Source of the DNA: Rhododendron vialii
Taxonomy: Eukaryota > Streptophyta > Magnoliopsida > Ericales > Ericaceae
Length of the DNA stretch: 64,000 nt
Direction: 5' to 3'
Assembly: GCF_030253575.1 (NCBI RefSeq)
Contig: NC_080569.1
Coordinates: 24,794,001-24,858,000 of the forward strand
Shown one piece after another: positions 35,508-45,650 of this stretch. The notes beneath the pieces were generated by a model. It was not told the DNA's origin. It made no database searches and saw nothing but the letters and a program-made list of their open reading frames with translations. The stretch's first letter is position 1, and each line of letters begins with the position of its first letter. A program made the translations under genes and the position numbers.

Positions 35508-37442
35508 GGTAAAACAAACCAAATGTTTTGAGCTGAGGTTGACTGGCTTGGTTGTCTTTGTTACTTAAGAAGGTACATTGTGTTCTTTGGATCATATAGA
35601 ACATACAACCAATGCCTTTTATCAAATCTTACTTTTCTGCTTAAACAATGTAATTAAGTACTCCGAATTGAGAAGATTCATCTGAAATCTAATGAAAGTC
35701 AAATCTGGTGTACTTTGTCTTTTTTATTATTTTGTTTATTGGTGTACTTTGTCTTTTTTATTATTTTGTTTTTTGGTGTACTTTGTCTTATTCCTCAAAT
35801 TTCTGTGATATCATCCACCTTGCTAATTTAAAACGATTTCCTGAATTTTTTTTGTTAGGCTGCTCATCGCCGATGATCTGAGCAAATGATGTCACGTGAA
35901 TATCATTAACAAGTCATAATTCGTTTTCACATAATTGTTTCTTATGAATCCATGTTTTGTACGTGGACTAATACCAATACTTGAGCGTCTGTGATTTAAA
36001 AAGTATTCATAGACCAACATAACAAAGGCACTGGGATGACTAGATGCATTGTACAAAAAAATAGATGTTGAATCAAGTAGAACCTCATCTCCTCTCTCTC
36101 AAGAATGCTGGTATCTGCATGTGGATCATGCCGTAGATGGACCACCCTGCTATGTTTTGACCATTGATCAAAACTTGAATTCTTTAGCTTTAGTTATGTA
36201 GAATAAAGCAAAACGCTTCATGCACGTATAACATGCTGCAAAATGCAACGCTGACTATTGGTAATTAGCGATTGAGATTGTCGTCAACTCAAAGAACTGT
36301 TTTGACAATTAAGCTTCTGAAATCATATATAATACTAAAAAACGGTGAAAATGGTTTTCCCACTTAATAATGTGTGCAAGATTTTGCATCTAAACTACTA
36401 GTTTCATCCCTATAATGGCCATTCATACCTATGCAACTTTATTGCTAGATTAAACATGGGAAATGGGGTTTTTTTTTTTGTTTGGTAATCTAAACAAGGA
36501 AAATGTTAAAGAAGGTGATAAGCCCCGAAGATTTGTTCCCATGGTTAATTTGATCCTTCCCAGTAAAACGCGGCATGTTCGAATTCTGATCGCTCCAATA
36601 TTAACTTAAACTAAGATAAAAGATTTTCTAAGTCGCCTACGTTGTTGTATTTATCTTTTGTCCTCATTTTATACCTAGTGGTGTTGTGCTTTTACAGTCC
36701 ATGTCTTTGAACCATCTTGGTATGATGCATGGTAAAAGGAGGTGGGTTAGCTTATCATTCACTCATGGCAACACATTTATAATGCGATGCATATTTTTGT
36801 TGTATGTTCCCATAATTGGTAATGTGCTTGCATGCTGATGCGTCTCTAGTAGTCTATTGTTCAGTTTGTCGTAAACCCCTGAAGATCTTCAACATATCTA
36901 GTTGTACAATATTAAAGTTCACAACTCGACATGTGAACAGAGTAGAAATGGGGCATTGACAGCAGGGAACTACCGACACGTTCCTAGGATTTGTTGAGCA
37001 GTGATCTAAATCAAACTTCACTCATGTGATGGTTCAACAAAGACGTAACTATTATAGACTTGGTATTTTGTAAATAGAACCGAATCAAGTGCATGCTTGT
37101 GCAGTTATTTAAGGTGAATCACTAACATAAGACTGCTGTCATTAAGATGTTGCCCTCCTCGTACTCTTAGCCTTGTATGCCCTAGGTGTTATGTGCAAAT
37201 GGAGACAATGAGTGGCAGTGAATACTGTATTGGGGGAGGTTTATCTAGTGACACACCTCCAAATGGGAACTAAGGAAACAACAAAAAACATTGACTTTAT
37301 CAAAAAAAACAAGAAACAAAAAACATTGACCACATGTTCAATGATGGAACTTCGAAATTTCCCTTGAAAACAATCGCATCCTTCGGAGAAGTTTGGTAAC
37401 TTGTGAAGTACTAAACCAGATTATAGATAACACTCTACTACT
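35508..37442. other. Upstream region of the MYB gene
   Basis: No gene is supported. A 34-bp tandem repeat (GGTGTACTTTGTCTTTTTTA unit) occurs about 2.5 times at 35707-35795. The sequence nearer the MYB gene is its candidate promoter; a TCACGTGA word lies near 35893-35900. Confidence 0.45.
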
Positions 37443-37450
37443 TATAAAAG
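37443..37450 (+). promoter_or_regulatory. TATA box of the MYB gene
   Basis: TATAAAAG lies 49 bp before the ATG at 37499. Transcription would then start near 37473-37480, which favours the family-typical MGRA start over the upstream in-frame ATG at 37457. Confidence 0.55.
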
Positions 37451-37498
37451 AGACTCGTGGTTGGTAAAGCCAAGTTAATGGGGGATAGTCCCATAGAG

Positions 37499-39580
37499 AT
37501 GGGGAGGGCTCATTGCTATGAGAAGGATACTTTGAATAAAGGTCAGTGGAGCCCCGAAGAAGATCAGAAGTTGATGGCTTATATCAAGAGATACGGCATC
37601 TGGAACTGGAGACAGATGCCAAAGCCAGCTGGTAGGATAAAACCATGTAAATGGTTGTAAACTCTTCTTCAGAATATCTTTTGCTTTTATGGTTTCTATT
37701 CCTCATGTTTATTTGGTTAGGTGCATGTGCATGTATTCATTCCTCTTTAATTTTCCAGGTCTGTCAAGGTCTGGGAAGAGTTGTAGACTTCGGTGGATGA
37801 ATTATCTGAGGCCGGATATCAAGCGTGGGAACTTCACAAGAGAAGAAGAAGAAACCATATGCAGAATGCAAGAAATGCTGGGAAATAAGTAAGCATTCTG
37901 AATTCCTATTATTCATTTATCTCTCTCCCGTAAGATTTCTGGAAATTTGAGTTTCATATAACCTTATAATATATAGGCATATACCATTACAGCAAATCTT
38001 CAATTTGTGGTTAAGCTCTTCACTATTTCAGAGTCTTGTTCTGGTTTGGGTTGTCTCGGTCAAATACCCAAGATGAGGGTTTTATGTATTGGCTATGGTG
38101 TGAATATATGAGGAAATTCAGGATCATATTGTTTCCTTCAGTCCCATGGGAATATCAACAGTTGCGATAACCCTCACAAGTAACTTTTTTGCCCATATAT
38201 TTAAACTGTGAAGATTGTGTGTTGATGTCTCAGCTATTGATACCGTGCATATGATATTTCTATGTTATGACCGGAAACTGAAAACGAAGTAATGTCTGGT
38301 GCTTGCATATTTATCCGTACATGATTTGATGATCAGGCCACCATGTAGATGATAAACTGAGGATTTATGAAGGTGTGCTAGTTTTTTAATTAGCGAGAGG
38401 AAGTACAATAACGATACGTGATAGCCAAGTACTTTAGCATGCATGAAAAATGTTTATCGCAAGATCTTTTCAGCCTCGATGTCAAAATAAAAAACACCAT
38501 TGGTAGTGATTACGGGCAGAGCTATGTTGATACAAGTTGAGGTCAATTAATCCCATTGGCGGAGTTGTTAATATTTGTCCTTCTGCATATGACTTCAAAA
38601 GTTTTTCAATTTTCACAACATTGCCCCTAAGATATAAATAAATCTTCTGACTGCCACCACTCATTATTTGAAAGCTATAATTATTACCTTTTTTTTTTTT
38701 TTTTGTAGAGTTTCTTCCATTTTCTCCCTTGTAATATAGTTATTTATTTTTCTTCACGTTTTGTTGTTTTTGTCGACTGTAGAATAGGAAAGATTCCATT
38801 TATCTCTTTAGATAAAGGTTCTGCCCTCTCTGGATGAAAATTCTGTCTTTGTCTCCGAAATTGAGGTTTGGAGTTTACAGAGGATTGATTCTACCTACTA
38901 TGATACTCATTTCTCTTCTCTTTACCGGCATTTATATAGTTTTGAAGTGCACTAAGAAATTATGTACGAGTATGTTTTGGTCATCCTGGAATAGTTGATA
39001 GTACGTACAACAGATTTTGTTAGAAGTTCTATGTTTTCTTAGATTAATTGTCGGAGATACTACTTTCAATTTCTCGATGTCTTTTTCTGGTTTCATTTCC
39101 AGATGGTCTGCAATGGCAGCAGCACTACCAGGAAGAACCGACAACGAAATAAAAAATCACTGGCATGGCCACCTCAAGAAACGTTCGCGGACTCAATCAT
39201 CTGCGTCCAGTGCTGGATCAAAGCAAAGAAATTTACCCATATCGAACCTCTTGCTTCCAAATAATGCTCCAGAATCTTCCACGTCAGATGGAGAATCAGC
39301 ACCAGCTGGTGCTGGTCTTGATTTTGGGCATACAGAAAATCAAAACACGGAGGAAGATCATGGATCAGAAACATTTGAAGAAGCCCCAAGTTTGTGGGAG
39401 CAGCTGTTGTCGGCGGAGAACTTGTACGTGGAGAATCAAGATTTCCAATTAGAGATGTTTGTTGATCCTGGATTCACAGTTCCACAGCATGAACTCTGGT
39501 GGCCAGACGGCCAACTAACGAGTCCATGTGGTTTTAACAATGATCTCTGGTTGGAGCCAGAGCCTGGTGTCCCTTTTTGA
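37499..39580 (+). CDS. R2R3-MYB transcription factor, MYB13/14/15-like
   Basis: Exons 37499-37631, 37759-37888 and 39103-39580, joined at GT/AG sites, give 741 nt and 246 residues. The 133/130-nt first exons are typical of R2R3-MYB genes. R2 spans about residues 14-64 ([36 protein letters not shown]) and R3 about 67-115 ([43 protein letters not shown]). The closest recalled relatives are subgroup 2 MYBs, nuclear DNA-binding regulators of cold, wound and phenylpropanoid/stilbene responses. The C-terminal part is acidic and Ser-rich, consistent with activation, and ends GVPF. The Cys of the usual R2 motif [10 protein letters not shown] is Ser here ([10 protein letters not shown]), and the N terminus reads MGRAHCYEK where relatives have MVRAPCCEK. 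The gene appears intact. Confidence 0.92.
37889..39102 (+). other. Second intron of the MYB gene
   Basis: 1214-bp intron with GTAAGC at the donor and TTTCCAG at the acceptor. It is AT-rich with a T run near 38690-38704. No embedded gene or element was recognised. Confidence 0.8.
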
Positions 39581-39806
39581 CTGATCTTTGGTTGGAGTAG
39601 GATAGCCCGAGGCCATTTTTAACTTACAGTCTAGAAATGATCTTGTGATGCTTAACTGTTCAAGTGTTGAGAATCAGAGCTGCTATCTTCTTAAGGTACT
39701 TGCGATTGGGCATGAATAAAGTTGCATGCACCTATATGGATGTGTTGTGGGGAATTCTACCATGTCCCCCTTTACTGAGAGATGTTAAAAATGTTGCTCC
39801 TATGTA

Positions 39807-40048
39807 CTCCTGCCGTCCCGATTTGTTTGTCCATTTTTTAACTTTGTTTTGTCCAAATTTGTTTGTCCGTTTGACTCGTAAACGGATAAAATTTCCTTTT
39901 TGCCATTACTTTTTGAAATAAATTAACTTTTCAAAAAAATTGAAGGGTAAATATATTGAAAAGTAAACTACTTTTGGGTATAATCATTATGCTCCATAAA
40001 TGAGTTGGATTTCCAATATTAGAAAAACAAATTGGGACAAAGGAAGAG
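39807..40048. mobile_element. Stowaway-type (Tc1/mariner) MITE downstream of the MYB gene
   Basis: 242 bp flanked by TA at 39805-39806 and 40049-40050. The ends, CTCCTGCCGTCCCGATTTGT and an imperfect inverse, fit the plant Stowaway pattern (CTCC.TCCGTCCC). No transposase is present. Confidence 0.8.
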
Positions 40049-40114
40049 TAGTTTTTTGCAGTGACGATGATGACTGATTGGGCTTAATAAGTTACATGGC
40101 TTCTTCTTTTTTCT

Positions 40115-40372
40115 TTTTTCTTTTTTGTCTTTATTCTTTCTTTTTATACATTTGTGTTTTTTTTTTTTTTGCGTTGAATTTATGTGGATTATCAATTTGT
40201 GTCGGTGAGAAGAATTGAAAAAGTAAAAAATTATGAGTTTATTTACAAAATTTTGAGTTTGGTTCATAAATTTTTACTTTTTCAATTCCTCTCCTTGAGA
40301 TGAACTAAAAATTCAAAAAAAATGACGCAAACCTAAAAAATTCAAGAAAAAATTTGGATAAGGACGAAAAAG
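40115..40372. mobile_element. Long-inverted-repeat MITE, copy 1
   Basis: An imperfect palindrome. GAATTGAAAAAGTAAAAA near 40211 is mirrored by TTTTTACTTTTTCAATTC near 40271, and outer parts (TTGTCTTTATTC, TTATGTGGATTATCAA) have inverse partners toward 40372. It shares this architecture and many words with 42004-42396. Confidence 0.55.
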
Positions 40373-40417
40373 TAACCAATGTTTTTGACGAAAAAATTGA
40401 TGTAAAACCAAAAATTG

Positions 40418-41143
40418 TCACATCAGCTTTTGATTATTCATTTACGAGATTGCTAAGATTAGCAATGCAGATATCTACAATTGTATAATTAAAATTGGAT
40501 AGTCAAAACTTGTCATATCATATTTTCAAACTACAAAAAAACTAAAAATTGTGAACAATATAAAATAGTTTTTTAAAATAGTTTTGAAGCTAATAAAAAC
40601 TACTCCCTTCGTCCCTAAATAAGTGTCCAGCGCGCAAAATTAGGCTTTACAAAACATGCATATTTTTCATTGAAAAATTTAATTTTTTTTACAATCTAAT
40701 AGAACTCATTGCTATCTATTGATTTGTGAAAAAAAATTAATTTTTTTAACGAAACAAACGCATCTTTTTGAAGGCCTAGTTTTGCGCACCGGACACTTAT
40801 TTAGGGACGGATGGAGTACTTATTTACTAGAAATAGAAAAATATATAGTTTCTGAAACTATTTTTTGGAAAATATTGTTCGAAAAAAAAGAGAGAGGAAA
40901 AGGGAAGAGAGATATAACATTTTTGTATAATGATTGGTGTATTTGATTGAGAATATGTAGGATCTATTAAATTTAGTTATTGTCAAAAGGTTGCTAGTTT
41001 TGGCTATCCAAAATCCAAAATTTGATTTTTTCTAAGGAGTTTATTAAGTTTGATTATAACATTGTAAGTAGTATTTTGCACCAACATTGTTAATTTTAAA
41101 AATATTTTACTTTTGATTATACTAATCATTGTGAATACTCTAG
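40418..41143. mobile_element. Diverged PIF/Harbinger-type element related to 8393-9168
   Basis: It shares CATCAGCTTTTGATTATTCA near its left end and GTTGCTAGTTTTGGCTATCC, then AAGTTTGATTATAACATTGT, with the element at 8393-9168. Ends are eroded and boundaries approximate. A Stowaway-type element (40603-40816) is nested within it. Confidence 0.65.
40603..40816. mobile_element. Stowaway-type MITE nested in the PIF/Harbinger relative
   Basis: 214 bp between TA dinucleotides at 40601-40602 and 40817-40818. Ends are CTCCCTTCGTCCCTAAATAA and, inverted, TTATTTAGGGACGGATGGAG. This is the widespread plant Stowaway end sequence; no coding capacity. Confidence 0.88.
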
Positions 41144-41157
41144 GGGTGATACTATCA

Positions 41158-41678
41158 GAGCATCTCTAGCAGTGTAGCCATTTCCTTCGGCGAGACAGAT
41201 TCCCGAGCGAAACCATCAAAATCGAGTTCCCAGTAGCCTTGCCACGAACTCGCCAACTGCCCCCCTCGCTCCAGCCCCCTTGCTTGTCTGAGCGAGTATG
41301 AAGGCTTGCTTCGCCAGACAGATTGAAGATGGTTGCTACTCACCGTTTTCCGGCGACAGTGGCTTTAACGGGGACTTAATCCTAAAATCGTTTTGAGCCC
41401 AAAGGATTGTAGATATCATCGAGACGATTCCAACGCCACTGATCCCATCGGCAACTGAGGTCACTGGAGCTCTCACGCGCCGATCAAAGGCCGTGCGTGA
41501 GAGAGAGTTAGATCTATTCTCGTGTGTGTTGGTCACGCGCCCATTTGAAATTTTTATTTCTTTTACTTTGTTGACGTTTTTATTGAGGCTGTAGGGTGGT
41601 GGACATGTTTTTTGGCTAGCCAAGAGAAAAATTCTATGATAAATGGCTAGAATTATGATTACATTGCTGGAGATGCTC
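41158..41678. mobile_element. MITE with GAGCATCTC ends, PIF/Harbinger-like
   Basis: 521 bp with ends GAGCATCTCTAGCA and TGCTGGAGATGCTC in inverse orientation, flanked by TCA on the left and TTA on the right, near-matching 3-bp duplications. GAGCATCTCCAGCA-type ends are common in plant non-autonomous DNA elements. No transposase frame is present. Confidence 0.75.
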
Positions 41679-41681
41679 TTA

Positions 41682-42003
41682 GAAGTTGGTCTTAGGGGCC
41701 AGTTGGTCAGGCACTCCATATGGTGAGGGTGGAAACTGCACACCCTCTCTCATTTCTCTTGGAATAGAATAGTATGATTTTCTTGGATTAGAAAAGTGGT
41801 AATATTACGATACAATGACTAATTTTGAAAACTTTCTGCTATTTTGAAGATGTTATGCATTATTTCGGTGAAAATATTACGTTTACTTGTTAAATTTGTA
41901 GTGCAATTTTAAAGTATTAATTTCTCATGCCTTCCGCAACATTTTGCCGTGCCTTCTAGTCAAGGGTGGAGCCAACTAGGGCCAGTGTTATTTGACCCCA
42001 CTT
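41682..42003. other. Non-coding spacer
   Basis: No gene is seen. The words GGGTGGAGCCAACTAGGGCC near 41965 resemble a hAT terminal region but no partner end was located. Confidence 0.4.
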
Positions 42004-42396
42004 AGGGTGAGTTCTTGTGAACTTAAAAAAAATTAAAGTTGTTTGTCTTTATTTAAATTTTTTTTTGCATTTGTTAATTTTATGCCAAATTTTTGTGGAT
42101 TATTGATTATTATCGACGAGAGAAATCGAAAAAGTAAATTTTTTTTTTTATAGTTTTACTCAAGTATTTTGAGAAATAATCATTTTTTAGCAAAATAAGT
42201 TGACGTATTTATCTAGAAAGTGGATATTTCCTAAAATACTAGGGTAAAAGTAAATTTTTTTTTACTCTTCCGATTTTTCTCGTCGAGACGAATCAATAAT
42301 CCACAAAAGTTGGGCAAAAAACTAACAAATGCAAAAAAAATTCAAATAAGGACAAAACCAATTTAATTTCTTTTTAAGTTCAGAAGAACTAGTCCT
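42004..42396. mobile_element. Long-inverted-repeat MITE, copy 2
   Basis: About 393 bp with arms of about 140 bp. Left words GTTCTTGTGAACTTAAAAA, TGCATTTGTTAATTTTATGC and GTGGATTATTGATTATT have inverse partners TTTTTAAGTTCAGAAGAAC, AACAAATGCAAAAAAAATTC and AATCAATAATCCAC on the right. The family also includes 40115-40372. Confidence 0.75.
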
Positions 42397-42804
42397 CATT
42401 TAAAAAATTTCTCAACTATTGTTATAGGTTTTGATTACTTGTATGAATTTGACCCCACAAATATCCAAACGATTGCCCCAATAAACCCTTTAAATGACAA
42501 GATTTGTATAGTTTTTTTCGATCATTGTTTTTGTTTTTAGGGGATTTTGTCTTAGATCCATTATTTCCTATTTTGAAACCCATCAAGTTCACTTTCCTTA
42601 TTGGTGAGTGGGGATCAGCGGATCAACGGTTAGATCATTTTTGACAATTTCCGTTTGACCGGAAAAAAAACAAAGGATCATTTATGACGTTTGCCGCTCT
42701 CTCTCAAAAGCATCCCGATCAGCGGGTCTCTTGCTGTCCTTCAAAAAATTCAAACGACTCTCTCTCTCTCTCTCTCTCTCTCTCACAATTGAAGGGAAAC
42801 AGAT
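42397..42804. other. Non-coding spacer with (CT)n
   Basis: No gene is supported. A (CT)n tract lies at about 42751-42784, just beyond the PRA1-like remnant. Confidence 0.5.
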
Positions 42805-43137
42805 CTGCTCTTGATCATCGAGAATCAAGTCCTCTGGAACCCTAAACAAGCGCGCCCCACAGGAGCAGCGACCCGACGCTGGTGAGGGTGCGGCCGTAGA
42901 CGAAGACGGGGTGTAGGAGTCAGGCGGCAAGGAGGAGACGAGCGTGAGGAGAGAGAACGGGTGGGAGAGGATCGAGAAGGCGAGCACGGCGGAAGTAGGA
43001 GGCGTTCTTGCGGACGCGGTAGGAGGCGACGGCGAGGGTGTCGGGCCGGGAGGAAGGCGGTGTGGTCGGCGAGCACCGGCCAGGGGTGGCGCCGCGCGTT
43101 GGAGTCGGGGGAGCGTGAGGCGAACGTGCGCAAGGCC
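42805..43137 (-). pseudogene. PRA1-family (prenylated Rab acceptor) pseudogene
   Basis: On the minus strand, consecutive frames carry successive pieces of a plant PRA1 protein: RTFASRSPDSNARRHPWPV and LADHTAF, then SRPDTLAVASYRVRKNASYF, then AVLAFSILSHPFSLLTLVSS, then PVFVYGRTLTSVGSLLL, and finally FRVPEDLILDDQEQ, the usual PRA1 C-terminal signature. Moving along them needs about four frame changes, and a stretch before the C-terminal signature is missing. PRA1 proteins are small ER/Golgi membrane proteins that bind prenylated Rab GTPases. The block is much GC-richer than its surroundings, like a coding exon, and lacks introns. Whether it came from a retrocopy or from gene decay is not clear. 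Confidence 0.8.
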
Positions 43138-44317
43138 GGGGCCAGAAAACCCCTTTTTGTTTGGTCCCCTTGACCTTTCGGTGAGTTGATTCATCGTCTC
43201 ACATATATCGTCCCCTACAGACTCTTCCGAATCGTTGTCGGAGCCATCTGCCATTATCGTCTTCCACTCCAACCGGTGGCAGCTTCTCTTCAACCATTCT
43301 AAAAAAATCCTCAAGCAGGTAAAAAGCTTTGATCAAATCATTCGATTTTCCATTATTAGGGCTTTTTTTTTGTTGAGTTTGTAAAGCTTTGATCAAAGGT
43401 CGGTAAAAAGCTTTGATCAAAACATTCGATTATGTTGGGTTTGTCATTTTTCTGCAGCAAAAGAAGTATTGCTATTATTATTGCTCTACTATAGATAATG
43501 AAGTCCGAATTGCATTTTTATTTTTTTGCTCGGTACTCTGAATTGCATTACCCTTATCTTTTTGCTGATACTATGAACAGGTATGCATGGCTATGGCTCT
43601 TTAGACATATTCAAAGTTTGATTATAAATATTGCCAAAAAGGGAAAAGGCTTAGGGACTAATAGTTGAGGTTTGTATTTTTTTGTCCACCGAGGTTTCAT
43701 GATCATGGCAGCTTTTGAGTCCCATGACTTCTTATGAAAATTCTCTGTTCTTTGTAGGATGTTAATGAATTGAATAGGAAAAATCAGTTGTTGGGTGGAA
43801 GAACGAGGAATGGGCTAGAGTGTTGTTAGCTCATGAGGTACTACATTTTTGTACGTGTGGTAATTGACGCTTTATTTTCTTAACTTTGCCTCTAATTTTT
43901 TCTGTTCTTCCTAATTTCCTGATTTAACTATGCTCGACATTCCAAGTAGATTACTTAGGACCTTCAACAACTTGCTGTTCAACTAAATAAAATAAAAAAC
44001 TTGGACCTTCAACTACTTTATTGTGTTGATAAACATCCAGTCCACATTTCATGGTTTTAGAGAGGTGAACCATTTTGATTTACTATGTAGCGTAGTGTGA
44101 GACCTGTATGCTACAGTTTTTGGTAGTTCATACATTTTTTTGGGATATTCTATGGGAGTAACAATCTATCGAGTAACTCTTGGTTTTGGTTCCTATTTGT
44201 TAGTTCTTTTGCCATTTTGATTTTCATGGCATGCCATCTTTGGTTTGGATGGCGCCTCGGGTAGATAGTAACGACCACCACTTGCATCAAAATCGGAGAA
44301 ATTGTCTGGCCTCTGTA
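43138..44317. other. Non-coding stretch downstream of the PRA1 remnant
   Basis: No gene is recognised. The word AAAAGCTTTGATCAAA occurs three times at about 43320-43425, twice followed by an ATTCGATT word. A minus-strand frame at 43199-43420 has no recognisable motif. Confidence 0.4.
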
Positions 44318-44420
44318 TCTACTCTACTTATAAAAATTTCAAAACGCGAAGACTATTAAAGTGTTTCCCACACTTTACCTTCCAAAATACCCCTTCTAAA
44401 CACCTGGAATAACTGACCCA
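44318..44420 (+). mobile_element. Possible Helitron 5' terminus
   Basis: After an A, the sequence TCTACTCTACTTATAAAAAT resembles plant Helitron 5' ends, followed by AAAATACCCC-type words. No matching hairpin-CTRR 3' end was found downstream before the tandem array begins, so this is weak. Confidence 0.3.
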
Positions 44421-45331
44421 CCCAGATGAAATGGAAGTCTTAACTGTTTTCTCACACCGATTTCAAAAGACCCAAATCAGAAAGGAAACATTAACGACGC
44501 TCCACTCTTGCGCCCCCAAATCAGAGCGTCCTCTCTGTACCCCAAAAAATCCTTGTCCACCAACAATACCGAAGATTCAGTACTCACAACGGCATAAAAT
44601 GTTATATTTTATCAACATCACAAACAACGGCCACGACAACAGATTTGTGGCTCCACAGTACCCACTAAATCCATGAGTACCGTTCTTCGTTTGCTGCTGT
44701 CCACTGCCCAGAATCCCATCCTGCTGAAGTTCTCTCGATTTCAAACGGTAAGCTTTCCTTAAACTTGGTAATCTAATGGTGAGTTTGAATCATAACTGAG
44801 TTGTTCATGCTTAACAGTTATTGCACTTAAGATGCTAGATGAATTGTTTTTGATCCCCATTGAGAAAGTTTCACAGATTGCATTTTCCTTGTCTGCTTTG
44901 ATGGTAATCGATAGATCAACATTCATGATCACACTCCAAAGATAAATCAATGAAAGTGAAAGATGACCAAAAGGAAGATGCTATGGGTCGTGAACTCCAA
45001 TTTGTTTCAGTAGACACAAAGTCATGTACCTGGCTTTGTAATTTCATTAAAGAACCTATATGTTGTTAGCCTTCTGAGTTCACAACGTTATTGAATAAAG
45101 AATTTGACATGCTACATAAGATTTTATTACAACACATTAATTTGTAGACGAAAACAAGAGATTGCTCACTTCATTTTCATTTCTTCTTTGAATGGCGACA
45201 TGTAAAATTTACTAAATCTCTCTAGCATTTTTTGGCACACAGAATCTGCAGTGTTTGTTCTGATTGATTGGAAATCAAAAAATCTTCTGTTGAAAAACTT
45301 TAATTTTTTGGTCAATAAACTCCAACTAGAA
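44421..45331. other. Non-coding spacer before the tandem array
   Basis: No gene with recognisable content. An 81-residue plus-strand frame at 44431-44676 has no family motif and may belong to the possible Helitron cargo. Confidence 0.4.
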
Positions 45332-45609
45332 CTAATTAGCTAAAATTTAGGGGTATTGTGAGTTAGTGGGTAGTTTTACAAAGTTACGCTTAAAGTAGAA
45401 AATCACAACATACTAGGGTTATATCTCTCGAGAGAATATTGAAACGAGAACTTCTGATTCTTTTGAGAGAGCCGCATGCTGCAGCCTATGGAGATTTCCT
45501 TTGTGTTTCACTTGAGGTAATTTTATTTCCCTGTCTCTCTTGTCCTCTTTCAAGGAAGCAATCGGGTCCATTAATGAGCACTGGTATAGAATTTTTACAT
45601 GGGTTTTAA

Positions 45610-45650
<41 letters not shown>

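Noticed and set aside
35073-35625. Proline/arginine-rich minus-strand frames
   Set aside because: They come from the GCCCG repeats of the hAT-type MITE.
43199-43420. Minus-strand frame (LLEDFFRMVEEKLPPVG) next to the PRA1 remnant
   Set aside because: No family motif was recognised and it does not continue PRA1 similarity.
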